The notes beneath the pieces are model-generated. The model made no database searches and had not been told where the DNA came from. It was given only the letters and a program-made list of their open reading frames with translations. The translations under genes were made by a program, and so were the position numbers. Positions 7,668 through 17,140 of a stretch of DNA of 30,324 bases are shown here, piece by piece (positions within the stretch are counted from its first letter, which is position 1; every line of letters starts with the position of its first letter). Source of the stretch: Actinomycetes bacterium (GTDB lineage: Bacteria > Actinomycetota > Actinomycetes > Mycobacteriales > Mycobacteriaceae); NCBI GenBank assembly GCA_023416315.1, contig JAEZIA010000452.1:1-30324 (forward strand), written 5' to 3'.

Positions 7668-7725
7668 CGAGCGTGCGTGAAGTGCGCGCTGTAACGGCGT
7701 GTCGGCGGGCCGACGCGCACGCTCG
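7668..7725. repeat. Intergenic palindromic repeat, copy A
   Basis: The arms CGAGCGTGCG (7668-7677) and CGCACGCTCG (7716-7725) are perfect 10-bp inverted repeats. An inner hairpin GTCGGC/GCCGAC (7701-7706/7709-7714) has a 2-nt loop. The element fills most of the 94-bp gap between the Rv1339-type gene and rph. Similar arms recur at 18596-18651 and, degenerate, at 22123-22163. Confidence 0.6.
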
Positions 7726-7729
7726 CGGC

Positions 7730-8500
7730 CTAGCGGCGCACCTCGATCGTCTCGCCGCACACCACCGCATGCACGGGCCCGTCGAACTCGGCCTTGGCCT
7801 CGCTGATCACGTCCTCGCGCGACGTCCACGGCGGGATGTGGGTGAGCAGGAGTTCGCCCACCCCGGCGCGTTTGGCCATCTGCCCGGCCTCGGTGCCCGA
7901 CAGATGCAGGTGCGGCGGCCGGTCGGGCGCGTGCGTCCAGGATGCCTCGCACAGAAAAACGTCTGCGCCCGTTGCCAATTCGACCAGCGACTCGCACACC
8001 CCGGTGTCGCCGCTGTAGACCAGGGTGGCACCGGAGGGGTCGGTGATCCGCATCCCGAACGACTCGGTCGGATGGGTCACCATCCGCGGCAGCACGCTCA
8101 GGGCGCCGAACTGCACCGGCTGGCCGTCCTGCCAGTGCCGGATATCGAAGATGTCGGAGAAGTCGTCGAACTCACCACCGAGCGGTGACGACGCCGCCGC
8201 CAACCGGGTCCAGGTGTCGCTGGGGCCGTACATGATCCCCCGCCCCTGGGCCGGGCTCGGGTGATAGCGACGCCACACGAACAGCCCGGGCAGATCCAGA
8301 CAGTGGTCGGCATGAAGATGCGACAACAGCACATGGACCTCGTTCGGATCGGCGTAGCGCTGCAGCGCGCCGAGCACCCCACCGCCGAAATCCAAGACAA
8401 GTGGCGGCGTGTCCGGCGCCGTCAACAGGTAACCGGACGCCGGCGAATCAGGCCCGACAACACTGCCGGAGCAACCGAGGACGGTGATTCGCACAGTCAC
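7730..8500 (-). CDS. Metallo-beta-lactamase-fold cyclic-nucleotide phosphodiesterase (Rv1339-like)
   Basis: The 256-aa product has the MBL-fold metal motif H-L-H-A-D-H (His61, His63, Asp65, His66), a further His in VTHPTES, Asp in YSGDTGVCE and His in LLLTHIPPW near the C-terminus, the full set expected for a two-metal site. From memory, the M. tuberculosis homologue Rv1339 is reported as an atypical class II cAMP phosphodiesterase. RNase Z also shares this fold, but the protein is shorter than typical tRNase Z and lacks an evident exosite insert. The GTG start at 8500 gives MTVRITVLGCSGS, the typical first strand. The gene lies 57 bp downstream of murI in the same orientation. Confidence 0.9.
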   Translation of the reverse strand: MTVRITVLGCSGSVVGPDSPASGYLLTAPDTPPLVLDFGGGVLGALQRYADPNEVHVLLSHLHADHCLDLPGLFVWRRYHPSPAQGRGIMYGPSDTWTRLAAASSPLGGEFDDFSDIFDIRHWQDGQPVQFGALSVLPRMVTHPTESFGMRITDPSGATLVYSGDTGVCESLVELATGADVFLCEASWTHAPDRPPHLHLSGTEAGQMAKRAGVGELLLTHIPPWTSREDVISEAKAEFDGPVHAVVCGETIEVRR

Positions 8501-8557
8501 TAGCTTGCCATGCCCCGATGCCGCAAGAGGAAAACATGACGGGTTTCGCCCGCAGAA

Positions 8558-9379
8558 TCAGTTCGCCGCACCGGCGTGACGCTGAACAGGGTGGACGCCG
8601 GTGATCGCCGGCCCGAGGAAGCGCGCCGCGAGCGCGGTGAACGCCTCGGGATCGCCGGTCGCCTCGAACAGCCGCGATGCGGGCGGAGCCTCGTGCGGCC
8701 GCAGCAAATCGCGCTCGGTCAACACTTTCAGCAAGTCCTTGGCGGTCTCCTCGGCGCTCGACACCAGCGTCACCGAATCCCCCATCGCCAGCTGGATCAG
8801 GCCGGACAGCAGCGGGTAGTGCGTGCAACCCAGCACCAGGGTGTCGACCTGCGCGCGCTGCAGCGGCTCCAGGTAGCCCTCGGCCAGATTCAGCACCTGC
8901 CTGCCGCTGGTGACGCCGCGCTCGACGAAGTCGACGAACCGTGGGCAGGCCACCGCGGTGACCTCGACGTCGCGGGCGGCGGCGAACGCGTCCTGGTAGG
9001 CCTGCGACGCGACGGTCGCCTGGGTGCCGATCACCCCGATGCGGCCGGTCCTGGTGGTGGCCACCGCACGGCGCACTGCGGGCAGGATCACCTCGACGAC
9101 CGGCACGTCGTAGCGTTCCCGCGCATCGCGCAGGCAGGCCGACGACGCGGTGTTGCAGGCGATGACGAGGGCCTTGACTCCGCGCTCGACGAGGTCGTCG
9201 CCGATGGCCAGGGCGTGCGCCCGGACCTCGGGGATGGTCAGCGGGCCGTACGGACCGTTGGCGGTGTCGCCGACGTAGATGATCTCCTCGTCGGGCAACT
9301 GGTCGATGATCGAGCGGGCGACGGTCAGCCCGCCGACGCCGGAGTCGAAGATGCCGACCGGCGCGAAGCGGTCGCTCAT
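8558..9379 (-). CDS. murI: Glutamate racemase
   Basis: MurI converts L-glutamate to D-glutamate for peptidoglycan in the cytoplasm. The 273-aa product has the paired catalytic cysteines: Cys75 in VIACNTASS and Cys185 in VLGCTHYP. Asp12 lies in the N-terminal FDSGVGGL motif, and [11 protein letters not shown] (substrate-binding loop) is present. ATG 9379 overlaps the stop of the rhomboid gene as ATGA, so the pair is translationally coupled. The longer frame upstream of this ATG is only rhomboid sequence out of frame. Mycobacterial MurI has been linked to gyrase inhibition, which cannot be judged from sequence. Confidence 0.97.
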   Translation of the reverse strand: MSDRFAPVGIFDSGVGGLTVARSIIDQLPDEEIIYVGDTANGPYGPLTIPEVRAHALAIGDDLVERGVKALVIACNTASSACLRDARERYDVPVVEVILPAVRRAVATTRTGRIGVIGTQATVASQAYQDAFAAARDVEVTAVACPRFVDFVERGVTSGRQVLNLAEGYLEPLQRAQVDTLVLGCTHYPLLSGLIQLAMGDSVTLVSSAEETAKDLLKVLTERDLLRPHEAPPASRLFEATGDPEAFTALAARFLGPAITGVHPVQRHAGAAN

Positions 9380-10041
9380 GGCGTCAGGCCCGGAAACTGG
9401 CCGGCCTTCTTGCGTTCCCGCGCTTTGCGTTCCGGCCCGGACAGCCAGTACGCGGCCAGCACACCGGCAATCGCCCCGCACAGATGGCCCTGCCAAGACA
9501 CCCCACCGCAGCGGTTCAGTTCGGGCACCGCCCCCCACAGCACACCGCCGTAGACGAACAGCACCACGATGCCGGTCACGATCTGCCAGATATGCCGGGT
9601 GAACCAGCCGAACACCAGCAGGAACGTCAGCCAGCCGAAGATCAGCCCGGAGGCGCCGATGTGGTTGGTCGGGATGGGACAGCCGCCGACGTCACCGATC
9701 AGCCAGGTGCCGAAGCCGCCGACGATCCAGATCACCGCGGTAGCCCAGACGAACCGCGCCATGCCGGTCAACGTCACGAGGAACCCGAGCACCAGGGCGG
9801 GCACGGTGTTGGCCGCCAGGTGCTGCCAGTTGGCGTGCAGCAGCGGCGCGAAGACGATGCCCCACAGGCCGTCGGCTTCCAGCGGCCGGATGCCGTTGCG
9901 GTCCAGCGAGTGCCGGGACAGCTGATCGACCAGTTCGATGATGTACAGCACCGCGACGAACGACAGGATGGTGGCGCCGCCGACCTTCCAGGCCGGGGTC
10001 TTTTTGGGCTGCGGCGTAATGGTTGAGTACGGCTGATTCAT
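9376..10041 (-). CDS. Rhomboid-family intramembrane serine protease
   Basis: The 221-aa membrane protein has about six helices. It carries the rhomboid signature [11 protein letters not shown] (His69, His74, Asn78), the nucleophile Ser131 in GASG and catalytic His186 in GHLCG, so the Ser-His dyad is intact. It corresponds to M. tuberculosis Rv1337. It should cleave membrane-anchored substrates within or near the bilayer; the substrates are unknown. ATG 10041 is preferred because the frame upstream overlaps cysM. It lies 19 bp after cysM and overlaps murI by 4 bp, so it is within the same operon. Confidence 0.94.
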   Translation of the reverse strand: MNQPYSTITPQPKKTPAWKVGGATILSFVAVLYIIELVDQLSRHSLDRNGIRPLEADGLWGIVFAPLLHANWQHLAANTVPALVLGFLVTLTGMARFVWATAVIWIVGGFGTWLIGDVGGCPIPTNHIGASGLIFGWLTFLLVFGWFTRHIWQIVTGIVVLFVYGGVLWGAVPELNRCGGVSWQGHLCGAIAGVLAAYWLSGPERKARERKKAGQFPGLTP

Positions 10042-10060
10042 CTGTGTCTCGTTACCTCGT

Positions 10061-11304
<1,244 letters not shown>

Positions 11305-11321
11305 CGGTGGCTCCTTCGGCT

Positions 11322-11744
11322 CTAGTACTGCTCGACGATCGTGACGGGCTCTTCGGTGACCACACCGTCGAGGATCCGGTAGCTGCGCAACTCGTGAATG
11401 TCCGGGTCCCGGGTGGAGACCAGGACGTAGTGCGCGTCGGGTTCGGAGGCATAGGAAATGTCGGTGCGACTGGGATAGGCCTCGGTGGCGGTGTGCGAGT
11501 GGTAGATCACGACCGGCACCTCGTCGGCCCGGTCCATCTCCCGCCACACCGTGAGTTGCTCGGCGGAGTCGAAGCGGTAGAACGTCGGTGACCGTTCGGC
11601 ATTGAGCATCGCGATGTGCCGCTGGGGACGGTCGGAGCCCTCGGGTCCGGCCAGGACACCGCAGGCCTCGTCGGGGTGGTCGGCCCGGGCGTGGGCGACC
11701 ATGGCGTCGACCAGGTCGGCACGGATCACCAACACGGCGGGCAT
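11322..11744 (-). CDS. mec: JAMM metallopeptidase Mec (CysO-cysteine hydrolase)
   Basis: Mec is a zinc peptidase that releases cysteine from the CysO-cysteine adduct, regenerating CysO. The JAMM motif is complete: Glu26 (DEACGV), His82 and His84 (YHSHTATEAYP), Ser92 and Asp95 (SRTD), with canonical H-x-H-x7-S-x2-D spacing. The 140-aa length is usual. ATG 11744 has GAGGAGGA directly upstream; the outer GAGG gives 4-nt spacing, while GTG 11735 is a possible alternative. It lies just upstream of cysO and cysM, completing the pathway. Because CysO here ends GGAN, Mec may also remove the two extra residues; this is inference. Confidence 0.95.
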   Translation of the reverse strand: MPAVLVIRADLVDAMVAHARADHPDEACGVLAGPEGSDRPQRHIAMLNAERSPTFYRFDSAEQLTVWREMDRADEVPVVIYHSHTATEAYPSRTDISYASEPDAHYVLVSTRDPDIHELRSYRILDGVVTEEPVTIVEQY

Positions 11745-11767
11745 TCCTCCTCGCGGTCGAACTCGGC

Positions 11768-12796
11768 TCAGGCCAAAGCGGCGAACGCACCGGGCAACAT
11801 GTCGCGGTAGGTCGGTATTCCGGCTGCCGACTCGGCGGCCAGCACAGCCCCCAGTACCGCTCGTGCCAAACAGTCTGCCCCGGCCGCGCCGATCGCGGCG
11901 AGCGGCTTGGTATCCGGCGCCATCGCCGTCGGGGTGTCGGGATCCGGCTGCACCTCGATGGCACCGGTGGCAAGCGCGAAGACGGTGTCGCCGTCCAGCG
12001 GGGTGTGCGCCGGGCGAATGGTGTGCGCCAGGCCGTCCTGCGCGGCGACCGCGAACCGGCGGCACCCGGCAGGCGACAACGCGGCGTCGGTGGCGACGAC
12101 GGCGATCGTGGTGTTCAGCGGGCTGGCTTCGTTATCCAGGGCGGTGAGCGCGGCCACCTGGTCGGCGGGCGGCGCGACCAGCCCGAACTCCTCGGTGAGG
12201 TGGCTCATCCAGGGCAGCCCGGTGGCGGGATCGATCACGTTGCCCGCGCTGTTGACGACGACGATCGCGCCGACCGTCACCCCCGAGGGCAGCGTCGTCG
12301 ACGCGGTGCCGACGCCACCTTTGAGCACCGCGGCGCGCGCGCCGACGCCGGCGCCCACCGTGCCCACCGCCACCTCCACGCCGGCCGATGCGGCCGCGGC
12401 ATAACCGAATTCGGCGGTCGGGCGGCATCCCCAGCCACCGACCGGGAGATCAAAAATCACCGCGGCCGGAACGATCGGGACCACCCCGCCCTCCATCGCC
12501 ACGCCGCGGCCCCGCTCCTCCAGCCAGGTCATCACGCCGTCGGCGGCGGCCAGCCCATAGGCACTGCCCCCGGTCAGCACGACGGCGTCGACGTGTCGGA
12601 CGCTGTTGGCGGGGTCGAGCAGGTCGGTTTCGCGACTGCCGGGCGCACCGCCGCGAACGTCGACCGCACCGACCGTTCCCGGTGGCGCGACGACGACGGT
12701 GGTGCCGGCTGCCCAGCCCGATCCCAGCGTCGCGTCGGGATCGAGCCGTCCGTGATGGCCGACCAGGATTCCGGCGACGTCGGTGATCGCGTTCAT
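11768..12796 (-). CDS. P1/DmpA-type self-processing aminopeptidase (family S58)
   Basis: The 342-aa protein corresponds to M. tuberculosis Rv1333 and the DmpA/BapA family of N-terminal-nucleophile peptidases. These precursors cut themselves to expose a Ser or Thr nucleophile. Alignment from memory places the processing site at Asn228-Thr229, within SPLNTTIAVVATDA, making Thr229 the likely nucleophile. Other family stretches are ITDVAGILVGHH at the start, VLTGGSAYGL (~73-82), GGWGCRP and VVVNSAGNVIDP. Activity would be release of N-terminal residues from small peptides or amides in the cytoplasm. The start ATG 12796 overlaps the DUF2017 stop as ATGA, and mec follows after 23 bp. Confidence 0.92.
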   Translation of the reverse strand: MNAITDVAGILVGHHGRLDPDATLGSGWAAGTTVVVAPPGTVGAVDVRGGAPGSRETDLLDPANSVRHVDAVVLTGGSAYGLAAADGVMTWLEERGRGVAMEGGVVPIVPAAVIFDLPVGGWGCRPTAEFGYAAAASAGVEVAVGTVGAGVGARAAVLKGGVGTASTTLPSGVTVGAIVVVNSAGNVIDPATGLPWMSHLTEEFGLVAPPADQVAALTALDNEASPLNTTIAVVATDAALSPAGCRRFAVAAQDGLAHTIRPAHTPLDGDTVFALATGAIEVQPDPDTPTAMAPDTKPLAAIGAAGADCLARAVLGAVLAAESAAGIPTYRDMLPGAFAALA

Positions 12797-13380
12797 CTGA
12801 TCGGCTTGCCCATCAGCCCGAGCACCAGGTACTCCTGCAGCACCGTCAGCCACTGGTACACGTCGAGGTGACCGGCCAGCGGATGGTCGGACGGCAACCG
12901 GTCGGGGCCTTCCGGACCGATCTCGAGCATCGCGCCCAACGCCAGCCGGACGTCGTTGACCGCGGAGATCCAGGCGTTGGCGTCGTCCTCGGTGATCTCG
13001 AACCTGCCCCCGCCGTCCGGCAGGGTATCCAGAAGTCGTTGCGCCGCAGCTTTTTTGGCGTCGATGATGTCGGGCTCGTGCAGACTGCGCAGCGCGCCAT
13101 TGAGGCTTTCGGCGGCGGCCGAGCCGGCCGGGTGCTCACGTTGGGGCTTGAAGAAGTCGGGCAGCAACCGCCGCATCGTGGTGTCTTCGGGTGCTTGCGG
13201 ATTTCCGGCCCGGATCCCGGTGATCTGCGACAGCGGATCCGACGGCGCCGAGGCCTCCCGTTCATCGAGCATGCCCTGCACCGAACCGACCATGTTCTTC
13301 AGCAGCGCGGCTTCGTGGGGGGCCAGCGCCGAGCGGAACCGGGGACCGTCAGCGGTGTCGACCCGCTTCCATTTGCGCAC
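12793..13380 (-). CDS. DUF2017 protein (Rv1332-like)
   Basis: The product is 195 aa from GTG 13380, four bases after the clpS stop; a start at 13425 would overlap clpS and is less likely. It begins VRKWKRVDTADG, is mostly helical and soluble, and ends with a hydrophobic stretch (YQWLTVLQEYLVLGLMG). It corresponds to Rv1332, often annotated as a transcriptional regulator without strong evidence; I see no clear helix-turn-helix. The fixed position directly after clpS in actinobacteria suggests a role near ClpS/Clp proteolysis, but that is context only. Confidence 0.88.
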   Translation of the reverse strand: MRKWKRVDTADGPRFRSALAPHEAALLKNMVGSVQGMLDEREASAPSDPLSQITGIRAGNPQAPEDTTMRRLLPDFFKPQREHPAGSAAAESLNGALRSLHEPDIIDAKKAAAQRLLDTLPDGGGRFEITEDDANAWISAVNDVRLALGAMLEIGPEGPDRLPSDHPLAGHLDVYQWLTVLQEYLVLGLMGKPIR

Positions 13381-13384
13381 GCCG

Positions 13385-13690
13385 TCAGCGGTCCTGCTGC
13401 ATGGTCGCCCACAATCCGGCGGCATGCAGTTTGGACACGTCGACCTCCATGGATTCCCGGCTTCCGGCCGATACGACGGCCTTGCCCTCGTGATGAACCT
13501 GCATCATGAGCTTGGTGGCGTGCGGCTCGCTGTAGCCGAAGAGCTTCTGGAACACGTAAGTCACGTAGTTCATCAGATTGACCGGGTCATCCCAGACGAT
13601 CGTCACCCAGGGCGTGTCGACGGCTTCCACGGATTCCGTACGCTGCTGTCCGCCGGCATCCGGCCGGGTCGGAGCTGCTTGCGAACCCAT
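13385..13690 (-). CDS. clpS: ATP-dependent Clp protease adaptor ClpS
   Basis: ClpS binds destabilising N-terminal residues (N-degrons) and delivers substrates to the ClpC1-ClpP machine in mycobacteria. The 101-aa product has the hallmark [20 protein letters not shown], which includes the N-degron-binding acidic residues, then [13 protein letters not shown] and the C-terminal [14 protein letters not shown]. The N-terminal ~30 residues are flexible (Pro, Ala, Gln rich), as in homologues. ATG 13690 is preferred to TTG 13717, which only adds unconserved residues. It is the first gene of the long minus-strand run and is divergent from pncB across a 100-bp gap. Confidence 0.96.
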   Translation of the reverse strand: MGSQAAPTRPDAGGQQRTESVEAVDTPWVTIVWDDPVNLMNYVTYVFQKLFGYSEPHATKLMMQVHHEGKAVVSAGSRESMEVDVSKLHAAGLWATMQQDR

Positions 13691-13778
13691 GCGACCAAGG
13701 ATAGCGACCGAGACCAAACGCTCTGGCGATGAGCCCCTCGGGTGAAGAGCAATCTATCCACCCCGGCGGGGCGGCCGA

Positions 13779-13784
13779 TACGGT
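13779..13784 (+). promoter_or_regulatory. Putative -10 box of leaderless pncB
   Basis: TACGGT, in the context CCGATACGGT, fits TANNNT and ends 7 nt before GTG 13791. No Shine-Dalgarno precedes the gene, so a leaderless transcript starting at the GTG is likely. The 100-bp region must also hold the clpS promoter on the other strand; I cannot place that one. Confidence 0.4.
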
Positions 13785-13790
13785 TGCGCT

Positions 13791-15086
13791 GTGACCGCCG
13801 CCCTGCTGACGGATAAGTACGAGCTCACGATGCTCGCCGCCGCGCTACACGACGGTTCGGCCGCACACCGGACCACGTTCGAGGTCTTCGCCCGCCGGCT
13901 GCCGGAAGGCCGCCGCTACGGAGTGGTGGCCGGCACCGGACGATTCCTGGAAGCCTTGGGCGAGTTCATTTTCGACGACGCGGCACTGGAGCCACTGCGG
14001 TCGTTCGCGGACACCGCGACGCTGGACTATCTGCGCGACTTCCGCTTCACCGGCGACATCGACGGCTACGCCGAGGGTGAGCTGTACTTCCCTGGCTCGC
14101 CGATACTGTCGGTCACCGGCACCTTCGCCGAATGCGTCTTGCTCGAAACGCTGGCCTTGTCGATCTTCAACCACGACACCGCCATCGCCTCGGCGGCCGC
14201 CCGGATGGTGACTGCCGCCGCCGGCCGGGCTCTGATCGAGATGGGTTCGCGGCGCACCCACGAGCAGGCGGCGGTGGCAGCGGCCCGCGCGGCCTATATC
14301 GCCGGTTTCACCGGGACGTCCAACCTCGAGGCGAACCGCCGCTACGGCATCCCGGCCATGGGCACCAGCGCGCACGCGTTCACGATGCTGCACACCACGG
14401 CCGCGGGGCCGGACGAGCAGGCGGCCTTCCGCGCCCAGGTCGACGCGCTGGGAATCGACACCACCCTGCTCGTCGACACCTACGACGTCACGGCCGGCGT
14501 GGCCAACGCGATCGCGGTCGCGGGAACCGGTCTCGGCGCGGTGCGCATCGACTCCGGAGACCTCGGCGTGCTGGCCCGCCGGGTACGCGCCCAACTCGAC
14601 GAGCTCGGCGCCACCGGCACCGAGATCGTGGTGTCGGGCGATCTCGACGAATTCTCGATCGCCGCGCTGCGCGCCGACCCCGTCGATACCTACGGCGTCG
14701 GAACCTCGGTGGTCACCGGCTCGGGCGCCCCGACCGCCAGCATGGTCTACAAGCTCGTCGAGGTCGACGGCCTGCCGGTGCAGAAACGCAGCAGCCGCAA
14801 GGAATCTCACGGCGGCCGCAAGGCGGCGATGCGGCTGGCCCGACCGACGGGCACGATCACCGAGGAACTCATCCACCCGGCGTCAGCGCCGCCCGAGGTC
14901 AGCGAACCCGCGCGGACACTGACCGTGCCGCTGGTGCGCGACGGTCAGCCGGTGGTCACCGCCGACCTGGCCGCCGCGCGCGACCTGGTGGTGCGGGGCC
15001 TGCGCAGCCTGCCCTGGGAGGGCCTCGCGCTGTCCCAGGGCGAGCCGGCGATCCCGACCCGACAGGTCCCGGTGCGGCCGCGGTGA
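13791..15086 (+). CDS. pncB: Nicotinate phosphoribosyltransferase
   Basis: PncB makes nicotinate mononucleotide from nicotinate and PRPP, coupled to ATP hydrolysis, in the Preiss-Handler NAD salvage route. The 431-aa protein has the N-terminal TDKYELTM substrate motif, GSRRTHEQAA (Arg-rich PRPP/nicotinate site, ~152-161), GTSAHAF with the phosphorylated His195, IDSGDLGVLARRVR (~253-266) and YGVGTSVVTG (phosphate-binding). Position next to dinG and clpS matches M. tuberculosis pncB1 (Rv1330c). The GTG start is supported by the -10 spacing. Its TGA overlaps the dinG GTG as GTGA. Confidence 0.96.
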   Translation: MTAALLTDKYELTMLAAALHDGSAAHRTTFEVFARRLPEGRRYGVVAGTGRFLEALGEFIFDDAALEPLRSFADTATLDYLRDFRFTGDIDGYAEGELYFPGSPILSVTGTFAECVLLETLALSIFNHDTAIASAAARMVTAAAGRALIEMGSRRTHEQAAVAAARAAYIAGFTGTSNLEANRRYGIPAMGTSAHAFTMLHTTAAGPDEQAAFRAQVDALGIDTTLLVDTYDVTAGVANAIAVAGTGLGAVRIDSGDLGVLARRVRAQLDELGATGTEIVVSGDLDEFSIAALRADPVDTYGVGTSVVTGSGAPTASMVYKLVEVDGLPVQKRSSRKESHGGRKAAMRLARPTGTITEELIHPASAPPEVSEPARTLTVPLVRDGQPVVTADLAAARDLVVRGLRSLPWEGLALSQGEPAIPTRQVPVRPR

Positions 15087-17098
15087 GCGCAGACGACCTG
15101 CCGCCGGTCACCGACCTGCTGGCGACCGCGGTGGCCGCACTCGGCGGCACCGAACGCCCCGGCCAGGTGCAGATGGCCGAGGCAGTGGCCCACGCGTTCG
15201 GCGCCGGTGAGCATCTGGCGGTGCAGGCCGGCACCGGAACCGGGAAGTCGCTGGCCTACCTGATCCCGGCGATCGCCCGGGCGGTCGCCGAGGAGACGCC
15301 GGTCGTGGTGTCCACCGCGACAATCGCGTTGCAACGCCAGCTCGTCGACCGCGACCTGCCGCGGCTGGTCGACGCCCTTGCCGCCACGCTGCCGCGGCGG
15401 CCCAAGTTCGCACTGCTGAAGGGCCGACGGAACTACCTGTGCCTGAACAAGATTCATAATGGCAGCGGCGAGGATCCGGCGGACACCCCGCAGGAGGAAC
15501 TCTTCGAGCCGGTCGCCGCGACCGCGCTGGGCCGCGACGTGGCCCGGCTGACGGCGTGGGCGTCGTCCACCGAGACCGGTGACCGTGACGAGCTCGCGCC
15601 CGGGGTGCCCGACCGGTCCTGGTCGCAGGTCAGCGTCTCGGCACGGGAATGCCTCGGGATGGCGCGTTGCCCGTACGGCACCGACTGTTTCTCCGAACGC
15701 GCCCGCGGCGAGGCCGGCCGCGCCGACGTCGTCGTCACCAACCACGCCCTGCTGGCCATCGACGCGATCGCCGACGCCGCGGTGCTGCCCGAGCACGACT
15801 ATCTGGTGGTCGACGAGGCCCACGAACTCGTGGACCGGGTGACCTCGGTGGCCACCGGCGAACTGACGCCCGCCCCGCTCGGGGTAGCCACCCGGCGCAT
15901 CTCCCGGCTGGTCAGCCCGACGCTGGTACAGCGGATGGAAGCGGCGGTGGCGACGTTCTCCTCGGCGATCCACGACGCGCAGCCGGGGCGGCTCGACTTC
16001 CTCGACGACGAGCTCGCGACCTATCTGACCGCGCTGCGCGATGCGGCCACCGCCGCCCGCCTCGACATCGATCCCTCCCCCAAGGATCCGAAAGCCGCCG
16101 CCGCGCGCAACGAGGCGATCGCGGCGCTGACCGAGATCGGTGACACCGCGGAGCGGGTGCTGGACTCCTTCGTGCCGTCGATCCCCGACCGCACCGAGGT
16201 GGTGTGGCTCGACCATGAGGACGGACCGGCGGGCAGGAGCGGAGCGACTCGGGGCTCGGGTGCGCTCCGACCGGTGCTCAGGGTGGCCCCGCTGTCGGTG
16301 GCGGGGTTGCTGCGCACCCGGTTGTTCGACAATGCGACAACGGTTTTGACCTCGGCGACGCTGACCGTCGGCGGGTCGTTTGACGCCATGGCCGGAGCAT
16401 GGGGCCTCGGTGACGGCCCCAAATGGAAGGGTCTGGACGTCGGCTCGCCGTTCGAGCACGCCAAGTCCGGCATCTTGTACGTTGCCGCGCATCTGCCGCC
16501 ACCCGGCCGAGACACGTCAGGCTCCCCCGAACAGCTCGACGAGATCGCCGGGCTCATCGACGCGGCCGGCGGCCGCACGCTGGGACTGTTCTCATCGATG
16601 CGGGCGGCCAAAGCCACCGCCGAGGCGTTGCGGGCCCGGATCGACACCCCGATCCTGTGCCAGGGCGAGGACAGCACCGCCGCGCTGGTCGAGAAGTTCG
16701 CCGCCGACCCGGAGACGTCGCTGTTCGGCACCCTGTCGTTGTGGCAGGGCGTCGACGTGCCCGGGCCCTCGCTGTCGCTGGTGCTCATCGACCGCATCCC
16801 GTTCCCCCGCCCCGACGATCCGCTGCTGACCGCGCGGCAGCGGGCGGTGGCCGCGCGCGGCGGCAACGGGTTCATGACGGTGGCCGCCGCCCACGCCGCA
16901 CTGCTGCTCGCACAGGGGGCGGGACGGCTGCTGCGCCGCGCCGACGATCGGGGCGTCGTCGCGGTGCTGGACTCACGGATGGCGACCGCACGCTACGGCA
17001 GCTATCTGCGGGCCTCACTGCCGCCGTTTTGGTCCACCACCGACCCCCAACGGGTCAAACAAGCACTTCTGCGGCTGCGTGACGGCGTCTCGACGTGA
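15083..17098 (+). CDS. dinG: DinG-family iron-sulfur DNA helicase
   Basis: This is a superfamily 2 helicase of the XPD/DinG group, 671 aa. It has the Q-motif-like RPGQVQMAEAV, Walker A GTGTGKS (50-56), four 4Fe-4S cysteines (Cys120, Cys190, Cys196, Cys202), DEAH box (244-247), TSATL and motif VI QGAGRLLRR near the C-terminus. It should unwind DNA 5' to 3' and act in repair or resolution of DNA-RNA hybrids and unusual structures. GTG 15083 overlaps the pncB stop. A larger plus-strand frame extends far into pncB but that portion is an alternate-frame shadow. A short Gly/Arg-rich loop (GPAGRSGATRGSG) separates the helicase domains. Confidence 0.94.
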   Translation: MSADDLPPVTDLLATAVAALGGTERPGQVQMAEAVAHAFGAGEHLAVQAGTGTGKSLAYLIPAIARAVAEETPVVVSTATIALQRQLVDRDLPRLVDALAATLPRRPKFALLKGRRNYLCLNKIHNGSGEDPADTPQEELFEPVAATALGRDVARLTAWASSTETGDRDELAPGVPDRSWSQVSVSARECLGMARCPYGTDCFSERARGEAGRADVVVTNHALLAIDAIADAAVLPEHDYLVVDEAHELVDRVTSVATGELTPAPLGVATRRISRLVSPTLVQRMEAAVATFSSAIHDAQPGRLDFLDDELATYLTALRDAATAARLDIDPSPKDPKAAAARNEAIAALTEIGDTAERVLDSFVPSIPDRTEVVWLDHEDGPAGRSGATRGSGALRPVLRVAPLSVAGLLRTRLFDNATTVLTSATLTVGGSFDAMAGAWGLGDGPKWKGLDVGSPFEHAKSGILYVAAHLPPPGRDTSGSPEQLDEIAGLIDAAGGRTLGLFSSMRAAKATAEALRARIDTPILCQGEDSTAALVEKFAADPETSLFGTLSLWQGVDVPGPSLSLVLIDRIPFPRPDDPLLTARQRAVAARGGNGFMTVAAAHAALLLAQGAGRLLRRADDRGVVAVLDSRMATARYGSYLRASLPPFWSTTDPQRVKQALLRLRDGVST

Positions 17099-17127
17099 TT
17101 TATCCGGGTCCGGGCCGGGCGCGGCAT

Positions 17128-17133
17128 TAATGT
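17128..17133 (+). promoter_or_regulatory. Putative -10 box of lipoprotein peptidase gene
   Basis: TAATGT fits TANNNT and ends 8 nt before ATG 17141. It overlaps the alternative GTG at 17132, which favours ATG 17141 as a leaderless start. No recognisable -35 is seen. Confidence 0.3.
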
Positions 17134-17140
17134 GACCCTC

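Noticed and set aside
14132..15082. Long plus-strand frame upstream of dinG
   Set aside because: It overlaps pncB in another frame and reads as Arg/Gly-rich low-complexity sequence; the GTGA junction at 15083 is the natural dinG start.
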